Source: Parasphaerochaeta coccoides DSM 17374 (GTDB lineage Bacteria > Spirochaetota > Spirochaetia > Sphaerochaetales > Sphaerochaetaceae). Taken from it: a stretch of DNA of 64,000 nt. The notes below the pieces were generated by a model, which saw only the letters and a list, made by a program, of their open reading frames with translations, was not told the DNA's origin and made no database searches. This document shows, in pieces, positions 24,781 through 33,426 of the stretch (within the stretch, counting starts at the first letter, position 1; each line of letters starts with the position of its first letter). Made by a program: the position numbers and the translations under genes. The DNA is taken from positions 1,054,001 through 1,118,000 of the forward strand of contig NC_015436.1 of NCBI RefSeq assembly GCF_000208385.1, in the 5' to 3' direction.

Positions 24781-26247
24781 ATGAATGTACTGATGGTCTC
24801 CAGTGAATCTGTCCCCTATGCAAAGTCCGGGGGTTTGGCTGATGTTGTTGGCTCTCTTTCCCTTGCTCTTGCTTCCGGGGGTGTTGATGTCCGTGTGCTG
24901 CTTCCCCTGTATGACTTCATGAAGGAAGGCTTCGGGGAAAAGGACGAGACTCGGTTCTCCGTGAACATTTCTTTCTTGGGAAGACTCGAAGTCGTCGGAA
25001 TACGTCAGGCAGAGCATGACGGAGTCATTTACTACGCAATTGAACATGAATGGTTCTCAGGACGCCAGGGTATCTACGGTGCATCATCCTTCTTGCCGTA
25101 TCCTGACAACTTCCAGCGTTTCATGCTACTGGACAAGACAGTGTTCCCTCTCTGCCTGGCACTGGACTGGCGACCGGACATCATTCATTGTCATGATTGG
25201 ACGACTGGTTTCATCCCCTACCTCCTCACACTCAATGATGATCCTTTTTTCAGTGATACACGGAGCATCTTTTCCATCCATAACTTGGCATACCAAGGAA
25301 AATTTGCACGCCTTGACCTCCTTGGAGCGAATATCCCGCCACATGATGCCTTGTTCTCAGGACAGGGTACGGAGAAAACGCTCAACATGATGAAGGCCGG
25401 TATAGCACTTGCCGACACCGTAGCAACGGTAAGCCCGACATATGCAAAGGAAATCCAGACACCGGCGCATGGATGCGGACTTGATGACCTGCTTGCCACC
25501 AAGGGAAACGAACTTGCCGGAATCCTCAACGGAATCGACGAAAACGAATGGAATCCGCAGACGGACAAGCATTTCAGCAGTCATTTTTCCATCAAGAACC
25601 TGTCCGGTAAAGAAAAACTGAAACAGGAGCTTTGTGCCGAAGCGGGACTGCGCTATGACCCTGATGTCCCTCTGGTCGCAATGATTACGCGCCTGGCGGA
25701 GCAGAAAGGACTTCATGAACTGCTTGACGGCTCTCCCTGTGCCCTGGAAATATTATTGACCGGTCCGGGGCCTCTCCAATTCATGGTCGTGGGAACGGGA
25801 GAAGCCTGTTTTGAAGATAAACTCAAAGCATTGGATGCGATGCATCCTAATCTCTCCGTGAAGATATCTTTCAGCGACAGCCTGGCTCACAGGCTTGAAG
25901 GCGCGGCGGATTTCTTCCTCATGCCCAGCAGGTATGAACCATGCGGCCTGAACCAGATGTATTCCCTGCGTTACGGGACTATTCCCATTGCCCGTCGCAC
26001 AGGCGGACTTGCGGACTCAATCATAGATCTTACGGAACATCCCGGAACAGGAACAGGTTTCCTTTTTGATGAAATGTCTCCTTCCGGAATAGTTACCGCA
26101 GTCCAGGACGCATGTACATGGTGGTCAGAAAATGCCGCCATAGTCGTCGACGCAAGGAAACGCGGCATGAAGACAGACTTTTCATGGCGTTCATCTGCCC
26201 ATGCTTATATGGAATTGTACAGTACTGTGAAAACGGGAGGCATATAA
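24781..26247 (+). CDS. glgA: Glycogen synthase (ADP-glucose type)
   Basis: GT5 glucosyltransferase extending alpha-1,4-glucan from ADP-glucose. It begins MNVLMVSSESVPYAKSGGLADVVGSL with the KxGGL loop that binds ADP-glucose. It continues with HCHDWTTGFIPYLL, FSIHNLAYQGKF, TVSPTYAKEIQT, GILNGIDENEWNP, and the C-terminal ITRLAEQKGLHELL and MPSRYEPCGLNQMYSLRYGTIPIARRTGGLADSI. The length of 488 aa is normal. The start at 24781 is chosen by family alignment. Its stop overlaps the glgC start by one base (TAATG), so the two are co-translated. Confidence 0.95.
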   Translation: MNVLMVSSESVPYAKSGGLADVVGSLSLALASGGVDVRVLLPLYDFMKEGFGEKDETRFSVNISFLGRLEVVGIRQAEHDGVIYYAIEHEWFSGRQGIYGASSFLPYPDNFQRFMLLDKTVFPLCLALDWRPDIIHCHDWTTGFIPYLLTLNDDPFFSDTRSIFSIHNLAYQGKFARLDLLGANIPPHDALFSGQGTEKTLNMMKAGIALADTVATVSPTYAKEIQTPAHGCGLDDLLATKGNELAGILNGIDENEWNPQTDKHFSSHFSIKNLSGKEKLKQELCAEAGLRYDPDVPLVAMITRLAEQKGLHELLDGSPCALEILLTGPGPLQFMVVGTGEACFEDKLKALDAMHPNLSVKISFSDSLAHRLEGAADFFLMPSRYEPCGLNQMYSLRYGTIPIARRTGGLADSIIDLTEHPGTGTGFLFDEMSPSGIVTAVQDACTWWSENAAIVVDARKRGMKTDFSWRSSAHAYMELYSTVKTGGI

Positions 26248-27542
26248 TGAAACAGAAGAACAGGGCCATTGCAATTGTATTGGGAGGCGGAAAAGGTACT
26301 CGCCTATATCCCCTGACCATGGACAGGTCAAAACCGGCAGTACCCTTTGCCGGAAAATACCGTCTGGTGGACATCCCCATATCGAACTGCATCAACAGTG
26401 GAATACGCCAGATTTATATTCTCACCCAGTTCAACTCCGCCTCCTTGCACAACCATATTGCCAATACGTATGTCTTTGACAATTTCTCCAACGGTTTTGT
26501 CGAAATCCTTGCCGCGGAACAGACATACCATAGCGAGACATGGTACCAGGGTACGGCTGATGCCGTCAGGAAAAACCTCAAGCACTTCCGTGACCAGGCT
26601 GCCGACTATTACATCATCCTTAGCGGAGACCAGCTCTACCGGATGGATTTCCAGCTCATGCTCAAGAAACACATTGAGAGCGGAGCAGAATTGACCATCG
26701 CGGCAAAACCCATCAGCCGGGAACAGGCGACCGGACTGGGTATCATCGGGTGCGACAAAAAGGGGTACGTGAACAAATTTTTCGAGAAACCTGCAATCGA
26801 TGAAGATATTTCGGATTATCGTGTACCTGAACAGGTCATGATGCAAGGACTTGGAAAGACGGTGAACGCATCCAATGAATACTTGGCAAGCATGGGCATC
26901 TATATCTTCAATACAAAGAGCATGGAAGAAGTCCTGAAGAACGATAAGACAGATTTTGGCAGGGAGGTCATACCTGACACCATAACCTCCTGCAAGGTCG
27001 CCACGTATCTTTTTGATGATTTCTGGGAAGATATCGGAACCATAAAGGCATTCTATGAAATGAACCTCGACCTTGCCTCGATTACTCCCGCCTTCAATTT
27101 TTACGATGAAGAAATGCCCATCTATACCCACCGCAGACATCTGCCTGCGACAAAGATGAACTTCTGCAACATCAGCAATTCCCTTGCATCGGAAGGTTCA
27201 ATCATCACGAATGCCTATATTGTGAATTCCATCATAGGTGTACGCACGCTGATAGAATCCGGAGCAAGTCTGGACGGTGTTTACTGCATGGGAGCTTCCT
27301 ATTATGAAACACAGGAAGAAAAGTCCAGGAATGCCCGCAACGGAATCCCAAACATAGGAATTGGAAAAGGTACAATCATCCGTAGAGCAATCATTGACCA
27401 GAATGCCCGGATAGGCAATGGATGCCGCATCGGAATCGACAACATACCGAGGGCTGAAGGCGACTACCCCATGTATTCTATTCATGACGGCATCATTGTC
27501 ATCAACAAGAATGCGGTGATAGCTGACAACACGGTGATGTAG
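26247..27542 (+). CDS. glgC: Glucose-1-phosphate adenylyltransferase
   Basis: Makes ADP-glucose for GlgA, the committing and usually allosterically regulated step of glycogen synthesis. It shows AIVLGGGKGTRLYPLTMDRSKPAVPFAGKYRLVDIPISNCINSGI, GTADAVRKNL, IILSGDQLYRMD and AAKPI, then a C-terminal left-handed beta-helix (IGKGTIIRRAIIDQNARIGNGCRIG). The 431-residue product starts at the ATG overlapping glgA; an open frame continues upstream inside glgA but is not coding. Confidence 0.95.
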   Translation: MKQKNRAIAIVLGGGKGTRLYPLTMDRSKPAVPFAGKYRLVDIPISNCINSGIRQIYILTQFNSASLHNHIANTYVFDNFSNGFVEILAAEQTYHSETWYQGTADAVRKNLKHFRDQAADYYIILSGDQLYRMDFQLMLKKHIESGAELTIAAKPISREQATGLGIIGCDKKGYVNKFFEKPAIDEDISDYRVPEQVMMQGLGKTVNASNEYLASMGIYIFNTKSMEEVLKNDKTDFGREVIPDTITSCKVATYLFDDFWEDIGTIKAFYEMNLDLASITPAFNFYDEEMPIYTHRRHLPATKMNFCNISNSLASEGSIITNAYIVNSIIGVRTLIESGASLDGVYCMGASYYETQEEKSRNARNGIPNIGIGKGTIIRRAIIDQNARIGNGCRIGIDNIPRAEGDYPMYSIHDGIIVINKNAVIADNTVM

Positions 27543-27551
27543 TCCTAATAA

Positions 27552-27590
27552 TAGACGCCGTTAGTAGACGTCGTTACTAGACGCCGATAA
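27552..27590 (+). repeat. Three tandem 13-bp repeats after glgC
   Basis: TAGACGCCGTTAG, TAGACGTCGTTAC and TAGACGCCGATAA follow each other directly (27552, 27565 and 27578). The role is unknown. Confidence 0.6.
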
Positions 27591-27631
27591 CGAACATCTA
27601 TCACGGAGCAGGAACCACAAAAGCCCAAGAT

Positions 27632-27667
27632 GCAGAGAGCCTCCCGGAACTGCGGGAGGCTCTCTGC
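27632..27667. terminator. Strong hairpin between convergent genes
   Basis: A perfect 15-bp stem (GCAGAGAGCCTCCCG with its complement) and a 6-nt loop sit between glgC and the convergent membrane protein gene. No T-run follows on either side, so bidirectional termination is inferred from position and stability. Confidence 0.55.
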
Positions 27668-27697
27668 AATTTCAGCATCGGAGAGTGCAAAGGCATA

Positions 27698-28162
27698 TCA
27701 CAACAAGACTGCCATGGGAAAGAGAAAATGGATTGCGGCAACAATGAAAACGATATGACCCCAGATGATTTTCTTGCTTTCTCCCGGAGGGTCAATGAAT
27801 ATATCCTCCGGTCGGGATAAACCTCCGTCCCTTACGTGGTCAGGTGTTCCCCCTGTTTTTTCTTCCCTTTGCCATGCGGAGATAGTTCCGGCGCACTTGG
27901 TCAGCCAGACCGAGCCGGCCAAAGTGACAACTGCCGGAATAAAGTCGCCGAGAATACGCGGCCCCGGAGCAATTGGAAAGCAAAGAAGCAGGAAGCCCAG
28001 GATGAAACCGAGGAAAGCCAGAATCACACGGACAGGTCGGCTGTTTACGAACAGGGAGCGCAGGTTGAGCAGCACTGACAGCGTTCCTCCATAGGGGCCG
28101 ACCAGCAGCAGCCCGGCAAGACCGAAAAGCCATGTCACAGACAAATAATATGCCTGAATCAT
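27698..28162 (-). CDS. Small membrane protein, unknown function
   Basis: 154 residues with about four hydrophobic helices: YLSVTWLFGLAGLLLVG, VRVILAFLGFILGFLLLCFPIA, the GDFIPAVVTLAGSVWLT segment, and a C-terminal IVFIVAAIHFLFPMAVLL. A polar cytoplasmic or periplasmic loop lies between the third and fourth. No family was recognised. The ATG overlaps the stop of the NAD(P)HX repair gene (ATGA), so it is translated with it, although no functional link is evident. Confidence 0.7.
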   Translation of the reverse strand: MIQAYYLSVTWLFGLAGLLLVGPYGGTLSVLLNLRSLFVNSRPVRVILAFLGFILGFLLLCFPIAPGPRILGDFIPAVVTLAGSVWLTKCAGTISAWQREEKTGGTPDHVRDGGLSRPEDIFIDPPGESKKIIWGHIVFIVAAIHFLFPMAVLL

Positions 28163-29763
28163 CGTCTGATCCCCCTGCTTCCTTTCCTTGCCTCTGCCAG
28201 CGCATCAAACGCATTGCCCAGGACAGTGACAATATCTTCCGCCGCATACCATCCATATGTTTCTCTGGCTCTCCGTCCCGCATTCCTGTGAACCAGGACG
28301 GCATCAAGCGCTGATGCGGCCAGAGACTCATCCGTAGCATGGGCGGCCATGGAGGCGGCACATGTGCCTGCCAGCACATCCCCGCTTCCCGCTACACCCA
28401 AGGAAGGGTCACGTCCTTCAACGACGTAGACGCGAGAACCGTCAGCAATCCATGTGACATGAGATTTAGCAATGATGACAGCCTGATAATATGAGCTCAT
28501 CGTAGTGAGAATATCCTTATAGTGACAAGGGGAAGCGTCTGATATGTCTTCTTTCCTCAATTCAGACGGCAATGCGTCATAGAGTATTTTCAGTTCTCCC
28601 GGATGGGGAGTCAGCACAAGCGGGCAATGAGTAACGGCACGTCCGGAATCTTTCTTCACCAACGAAGCAAAGACATGGAGTCCGTCAGCATCAATGACAA
28701 GCTGGGATGCCGTGTCCAGAAGGACGGCAAGGATATCTTCCCTGTCCCCACCTCTGCCCCATCCTGGCCCCGCAAGGATTGCATCATAGGCTTCCAGAGG
28801 AATGGAAGCAATTTCTCCGGAAGATATCGTGCGTGTGATTATAGACGGATTTTCCCTGGCAATGAGGGGTTGGACATTTTTATCGGCATACAAAGTCACC
28901 AGACCGCAGCGGGCATGGAACGCCGCCATGCAGGCAAGTCCAGCCGCGCCGGAATAGTGTTCGCTTCCGGCAAACACGGCAATATGTCCCCTGTTTTTCT
29001 TGTAAGCGGACAGGTCAAGCGGACGAAGAGAAAAATCCTCACTGTCCGCCACATGAAGGACATCCTGAGCTGCATCAAGCACAATGGGAGGAAAGCCGGG
29101 ATTCACAATGGAAAGTTCCCCGCATGCCTCCCTGAAAGCAGGGAGCAGGAGGGCGTATTTCATCATGCCCATCGTAATTGTCCTGTCCGCCCGCATCACA
29201 GGAGCCGAAGCGGGTACGTCGTCTCCTACCCCGGACGGGACATCGATAGAGCAGACATAAACATTCCTTGTCTCCTTGAGTATTTCCCTGCTTGTCTTCC
29301 TGACGGATGCGACCAAGGAGACCAGAGTCGCCGCATTACCCCGCAAGGGGCCGGATAGTCCGGTACCGGACAGTCCATCGACAATCACGTCGGCTTCCCT
29401 GAGAATTGCTTCCACGGAAGCTCCAGGCTCCTCTGTACCGATGTCCACGAACGGCAACCCCAAGCTATGTATGATACCGCGGTTCGTAGCACAGGATGGG
29501 GAAATACGGGAACCGCAGGCAATAACTGATATCTTGTCAAAACCTTCCATGAAAGCCTCGCGAGCCATCACCAAGGCATCTCCGCCGTTGTTACCGCCGC
29601 CTGCAAGGAAAACAACGGACATATCCGGGTTTATATATTCCCGTAGGATTTTCCACGCCAGCAGACCTGCCCTTTCCATCAGCACGATACCGGGGATTCC
29701 ATATTGTTCCTGGGAATTCTCATCAATGGCGGCCATGGTTTTGGCACTGACTGCTTTTTCCAT
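28159..29763 (-). CDS. nnrD: Bifunctional NAD(P)HX epimerase/dehydratase
   Basis: Repairs hydrated NAD(P)H. The N-terminal YjeF epimerase domain (about 1-215) has PGIVLMERAGLLAW and VVFLAGGGNNGGDALVMAREAF, then GADVIVDGLSGTGLSGPL-like ADVIVDGLSGTGL. The C-terminal ADP-dependent dehydratase domain (about 230-530) has GHIAVFAGSEHYSGAAGLA, LAGPGWG, LVIDADGLHVF, VLTPHPGE, and DPSLGVAGSGDVLAGTCA with the catalytic Asp. The length of 534 aa is normal for the fusion. A promoter lies immediately upstream. Confidence 0.94.
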   Translation of the reverse strand: MEKAVSAKTMAAIDENSQEQYGIPGIVLMERAGLLAWKILREYINPDMSVVFLAGGGNNGGDALVMAREAFMEGFDKISVIACGSRISPSCATNRGIIHSLGLPFVDIGTEEPGASVEAILREADVIVDGLSGTGLSGPLRGNAATLVSLVASVRKTSREILKETRNVYVCSIDVPSGVGDDVPASAPVMRADRTITMGMMKYALLLPAFREACGELSIVNPGFPPIVLDAAQDVLHVADSEDFSLRPLDLSAYKKNRGHIAVFAGSEHYSGAAGLACMAAFHARCGLVTLYADKNVQPLIARENPSIITRTISSGEIASIPLEAYDAILAGPGWGRGGDREDILAVLLDTASQLVIDADGLHVFASLVKKDSGRAVTHCPLVLTPHPGELKILYDALPSELRKEDISDASPCHYKDILTTMSSYYQAVIIAKSHVTWIADGSRVYVVEGRDPSLGVAGSGDVLAGTCAASMAAHATDESLAASALDAVLVHRNAGRRARETYGWYAAEDIVTVLGNAFDALAEARKGSRGIRR

Positions 29764-29770
29764 ATGGGTA

Positions 29771-29799
29771 AAGGTACATCAGCGGTTGTCTACGGTCAA
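29771..29799 (-). promoter_or_regulatory. nnrD promoter, possibly leaderless
   Basis: On the reverse strand TTGACC (29794-29799) and TACCTT (29771-29776) with 17-bp spacing. The ATG begins 7 nt after the -10 box and has no ribosome site. Confidence 0.55.
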
Positions 29800-29979
29800 C
29801 GGGGCAAGCCCGCCGGAATCATGCAGGAACCATGTCCGGCATGGATGGAAGAAGGTACAGCAAGAAAAACAGCCGTATAACACATACCATATCAGAAAAT
29901 TTGAGCTATTGATGAAAACTAATTGCTCATATGGTTTCAGGTTACCAAATATGACGCACTACATCACCTTAAATAAGTT

Positions 29980-29999
29980 TATAATCTTTATAGATTATA
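29980..29999. repeat. Perfect 8-bp inverted repeat, possible operator
   Basis: TATAATCT and AGATTATA are separated by TTAT, about 65 bp before the XRE promoter. It could be an operator or a small terminator; neither is shown. Confidence 0.4.
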
Positions 30000-30062
30000 T
30001 CTATTACTATTAAAAAATGTAACAACCAAACCATTTCTTAAGCTTTTTTTCTGTATGCGCTA

Positions 30063-30090
30063 TTGATTGAATCTGTAAACATGTTATTCT
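30063..30090 (+). promoter_or_regulatory. Promoter of XRE regulator gene, possibly leaderless
   Basis: TTGATT (30063-30068) and TATTCT (30085-30090), 16-bp spacing; the ATG follows after 6 nt. Confidence 0.45.
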
Positions 30091-30096
30091 TGGAAC

Positions 30097-30510
30097 ATGG
30101 GAAAAATTAAATCTGAGTTTTGGCAACGAGTAGCTGTACTGCTAAAGAAAAGAAGATTAAAAATCGCGGATTTGGCACGCCTATCATCTGTTGATCAACG
30201 TGCGATATCCAGCGGGATTCGTTTACATACCATTCCCCAATCAGATACAGCCTTAGCGATTTCCGACGCACTTGGTGTTTCGGTAAGATTCCTTCTCTAT
30301 GGCATTGATGATTCAGGAACGGATGACGAGCTTGAACAAGCCATTGAGTATTGTCGTAACAGCAGACAGGCCAGCCAAGTCCTGAAGCTATTGCAATTTC
30401 TCACCCCGCGACAATATGCCGTGTTGCTCGATGTCTTTGAGACATGGGGACTTGTAATCGGGGAAACTGGGGAAATCAATCTTTCGGGAGAAAAGAAACG
30501 CCTCCCTTGA
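30097..30510 (+). CDS. XRE-family HTH regulator
   Basis: 137 residues. Residues about 8-68 form a Cro/CI-type helix-turn-helix: FWQRVAVLLKKRRLKIADLARLSSVDQRAISSGIRLHTIPQSDTALAISDALGVSVRFLLYG, which is the usual pattern of five helices. The C-terminal half has no recognised domain and could serve dimerisation. It lies in AT-rich DNA between nnrD and the thiamine genes, and its stop codon overlaps the -35 box of the thiB promoter. Regulation of thiamine uptake is possible by position only; a phage- or island-derived orphan is equally likely. Confidence 0.8.
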   Translation: MGKIKSEFWQRVAVLLKKRRLKIADLARLSSVDQRAISSGIRLHTIPQSDTALAISDALGVSVRFLLYGIDDSGTDDELEQAIEYCRNSRQASQVLKLLQFLTPRQYAVLLDVFETWGLVIGETGEINLSGEKKRLP

Positions 30511-30535
30511 CACCCTCTGTGTGAATCACTATCTT
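30507..30535 (+). promoter_or_regulatory. thiBPQ promoter
   Basis: Consensus TTGACA (30507-30512) and TATCTT (30530-30535) with 17-bp spacing, located immediately before the TPP riboswitch. Confidence 0.75.
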
Positions 30536-30536
30536 C

Positions 30537-30621
30537 AAGGTGTCCTGGGGTGGTTGCATTGCAGCCTGAGATCATACCCGTTAACCTGATCTGGATAATA
30601 CCAGCGCTAGGGAGACACCTT
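30537..30621 (+). promoter_or_regulatory. TPP riboswitch (THI element)
   Basis: The aptamer core is unmistakable: CTGAGA, ACCTGATCTGGATAATACCAGCG (with one A where G is usual) and AGGGA. Closing P1 is formed by AAGGTGTC and GACACCTT at the two ends. No terminator hairpin with T-run follows, but CCCCTC at 30636-30641 can pair with the GGAGG ribosome site of thiB at 30659. Control of translation is therefore the likelier mode: TPP would shut down thiamine uptake. Confidence 0.95.
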
Positions 30622-30669
30622 CAATCTCATCTTATCCCCTCGGCAGAACTACCACGTAGGAGGTGCTTT

Positions 30670-31716
30670 ATGAGAAAGCATCAGTTTATGTGTGGTGTCC
30701 TTGCCATTCTTTTTGTGCTGACCCCGGCTTTTGGCGCCGGTGGCAAGGAAACCCCTTCCGGCACGGATTCAAGAACAACCTTGACCGTGTATGCATACGA
30801 CTCTTTTCTGGGAGACTGGGGAGCAGGCCCTGTCGTTATTCCCCCCTTCGAGGAAAGAACAGGAATCAAGGTGAACCTTGTATCACCCGGAGATGCGCTG
30901 GAGGTCTTGAACAAGGCAATCAGCGAAAGGGAATCCCCCCGCGCCGACATAGTTCTGGGAATCAGCGACCACATGAGCGCACAAGCCCTGGCCTCTGATC
31001 TGTTCGAGGTATATGAAAGTACTGCCCTCACGCATGTTCCAGATTTTGTCCGCTTTGACAAGACGAACAGACTTCTTCCCTTTGAATACGGAAATTTTGC
31101 TTTCATGATTGATACAGAGAAAATCTCTCTTGACCAAGCTCCCCGAAGTCTTCGTGACTTGACGGAACCCCGGTTCAAGGACAAGATCATCCTGATTGAT
31201 CCCCGTACATCATCAGTTGGACTTGGCCTGCTCATCTGGTCAATCCAGATATTCGGCGAAGACGGATATCTGGGATGGTGGCAGGATGTAGCCAGGAACG
31301 CCCTGACCATAGCGGATGGCTGGAGCAGTGCCTATGGTCTTTTCACGGAAGGGGAAGCTCCGCTCGTAATCAGCTACAGCACAAGTCCCGTGTACCATGT
31401 CCTGAACGAAAACTCCACACGCTACCGTGCATTAATCTTTGATGAAGGTCATAGTGCTACTTATGAAGGCATCGGCATCCTGAAAAGCAGCAAAAACAAG
31501 GAGGCCGCTCGTCAATTTGTCGATTATCTTCTGACCGACGCCCAAGAACAGCTTGCCATCATCAACAGCATGTATCCCACCAACGAAGATGTCGAGCTGT
31601 CCGATGTGTACGACTGGGCTCCAAAGCCTAACAAGACACTTAGCCTTGCTCCACAGGCTATTGAAAAAAACTTGGATAGATGGCTTACTGAATGGACAGA
31701 GGCGGTAACCAGATAA
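30670..31716 (+). CDS. thiB: Thiamine ABC transporter substrate-binding protein
   Basis: Periplasmic binding protein of the ThiB/TbpA type. A signal peptide (MRKHQFMCGVLAILFVLTPAFGAGGK) is followed by LTVYAYDSFLGDWGAGPVVIPPFEERTGIKV, the usual start of the mature domain. It also has PRADIVLGISDHMSAQAL, FEYGNFAFMIDTEKI and LIDPRTSSVGLGLLIW. The length of 348 aa is normal. The start at 30670 is set by the strong GGAGGT site. Position directly behind a TPP riboswitch supports thiamine or a phosphate ester as the ligand. Confidence 0.94.
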   Translation: MRKHQFMCGVLAILFVLTPAFGAGGKETPSGTDSRTTLTVYAYDSFLGDWGAGPVVIPPFEERTGIKVNLVSPGDALEVLNKAISERESPRADIVLGISDHMSAQALASDLFEVYESTALTHVPDFVRFDKTNRLLPFEYGNFAFMIDTEKISLDQAPRSLRDLTEPRFKDKIILIDPRTSSVGLGLLIWSIQIFGEDGYLGWWQDVARNALTIADGWSSAYGLFTEGEAPLVISYSTSPVYHVLNENSTRYRALIFDEGHSATYEGIGILKSSKNKEAARQFVDYLLTDAQEQLAIINSMYPTNEDVELSDVYDWAPKPNKTLSLAPQAIEKNLDRWLTEWTEAVTR

Positions 31717-31719
31717 GGA

Positions 31720-33426
31720 ATGACGGACAAGACACTCGACGAGAAGAATACGGATGCTCTGACGCGCAGCGGTTTCTACCGGGCATTGCCGGTTCCCGCC
31801 CTTGTCGTAATCTTCTTTCTGTTCCTTCTCCCGCTTGTCTCTACCTTGTCTCAGGCTTTCCGGGGGTCTGACGGCGGTTTTTCGCTGGAGTTGATTATCT
31901 CTGCCGTGACCAGTCCCTATACCATCAGGCTTCTTGGCATGTCCCTTCTCCAGGCCACGGCCAGTACAGTCGCTTCTTTCGCCATAGGCATGCCGGGAGC
32001 TTACATCCTGGCCACGTATTCCTTCCCCGGCAAGAAACTGGTCAGGTCAATCGGAACCATTCCGTTTGTCCTGCCGTCCATTCTGGTCGTCTTGGGTTTT
32101 GTCATCTTCTACGGCAACAATGGCTTGCTCAACCGCATCCTGATGAGCATTACGGGAACGACGGAACCACTGATACGTATTCTGTACTCGTTCCCTGCAA
32201 TCATCCTTGCCCATGCGTTCTTCAATTTCCCTGTTTTCATGAACATCGTCTCATCCTTCTGGGAATCAATGGACAGACGCGTGGAAGATGCCGCCATGAC
32301 CCTGGGGGCTCCCCGTAAACGGGTATTCAGGAGCATCACCCTGCCACGGCTCGTTCCTTCCATCATCAGCGCGGCGACACTGGTGTTCCTTTTCTGTTTT
32401 TCCAGCTTTGCCGTCATCCTTGTCCTGGGTGGCGGTCCACGGTATTCGACCCTTGAAGTCGAGATATACCGGGCATCCCGTTCCCTCGATGCAATCGGCC
32501 AGGCAGCCGCCATGAGTTTGCTGAGCCTTTTCATCATGCTCATTCTTCTTGCGGTTCACTCATATGCGCAGAGACAGGCGGCGAACCGGGAGAAACCGGC
32601 GCCTTATGCCACACGCACTACGTCTCCGGCGACTACCGGCAGGAAAATCGCCCTTGCCGCATATTCCGTGGTCACGGGTATTTTTGTCCTTGCTCCGATG
32701 CTGGGAATTGTCTACCGTTCCTTCCGCAGTCCACTATCCAGAGCAGGAGGAGAAGCGTTTTCCCTTCGTTGGTACAGGGAAATCTTCAGGCTTGCGGCGA
32801 GCAACGGCCTGATGGCAAGTGGATGGGAAGCCGTAGTCAACAGCCTCATCATTGCCATCGTCGTCGCTCTGGTGACGGTTCCTCTGGCGGTGAGCATAGC
32901 AACCTTCCTGCGCAGGAAGAATCCTGGGGCAACTTCACTGGAGCTGGCGGCTATGCTGCCCATGGCGGTAAGCTCGGTAATTATTGGTCTTGGCTATTTC
33001 CTGATAAGATCCCGGTTCCAATCCCCTGGCGCGGCCTACGTCCTTGTAGTACTCGCCCATGTAATCATTGCCATTCCTTTCGTCATGCGCTCTGTCCTGC
33101 CGGACTATCGGCGCATCCCTCCCTCCCTTTCCCACGCTGCCATGACGATGGGGGCATCCCCTTCCCGTGTCTTCTTCAGCCTTGAAGTTCCCTTGCTCAG
33201 GAACTCCATGGTAACCGGCGGCATCTTTGCCTTTGCCATCTCCATGGGTGAAATCAATGCGACACTGACGTTGAGTGACAGCACCTTTTCTACTATCCCT
33301 TTGGTCATGTACCGTCTGATCGGCTCATATAACTACCAGGGAGCCTGCGCGCTGGGTACGCTTCTGATCAGTGTCTGCGTCATCGTGTTCTTTGTCAGCG
33401 AATCATTACGGAGGAAACCAGCATGA
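31720..33426 (+). CDS. thiP: Thiamine ABC transporter permease
   Basis: Inner-membrane double permease (568 aa). Two homologous halves, each of about six helices, carry the ABC-binding EAA loops: EDAAMTLGAPRKRVFRSITLPRL (about 188-210) and SHAAMTMGASPSRVFFSLEVPLL (about 470-492). This ThiP/FbpB-like fused architecture is the rule for thiamine importers. The start lies 3 nt after the thiB stop with AAGGA overlapping it. The last four bases overlap thiQ. Confidence 0.94.
   Translation: MTDKTLDEKNTDALTRSGFYRALPVPALVVIFFLFLLPLVSTLSQAFRGSDGGFSLELIISAVTSPYTIRLLGMSLLQATASTVASFAIGMPGAYILATYSFPGKKLVRSIGTIPFVLPSILVVLGFVIFYGNNGLLNRILMSITGTTEPLIRILYSFPAIILAHAFFNFPVFMNIVSSFWESMDRRVEDAAMTLGAPRKRVFRSITLPRLVPSIISAATLVFLFCFSSFAVILVLGGGPRYSTLEVEIYRASRSLDAIGQAAAMSLLSLFIMLILLAVHSYAQRQAANREKPAPYATRTTSPATTGRKIALAAYSVVTGIFVLAPMLGIVYRSFRSPLSRAGGEAFSLRWYREIFRLAASNGLMASGWEAVVNSLIIAIVVALVTVPLAVSIATFLRRKNPGATSLELAAMLPMAVSSVIIGLGYFLIRSRFQSPGAAYVLVVLAHVIIAIPFVMRSVLPDYRRIPPSLSHAAMTMGASPSRVFFSLEVPLLRNSMVTGGIFAFAISMGEINATLTLSDSTFSTIPLVMYRLIGSYNYQGACALGTLLISVCVIVFFVSESLRRKPA

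Larger units (their letters stand above)
29800..30096. other. AT-rich intergenic region upstream of XRE regulator
   Basis: From about 29875 the sequence becomes markedly AT-rich compared with its surroundings. A perfect inverted repeat TATAATCT-TTAT-AGATTATA lies at 29980-29999. A 33-codon frame (ATG near 29911) has no ribosome site and is not called. The composition shift suggests acquired DNA. Confidence 0.55.

Noticed and set aside
29911-30013. A 33-residue open frame in the AT-rich region before the XRE gene
   Set aside because: No ribosome site, very AT-rich, and ends in Tyr/Ile runs typical of chance frames.
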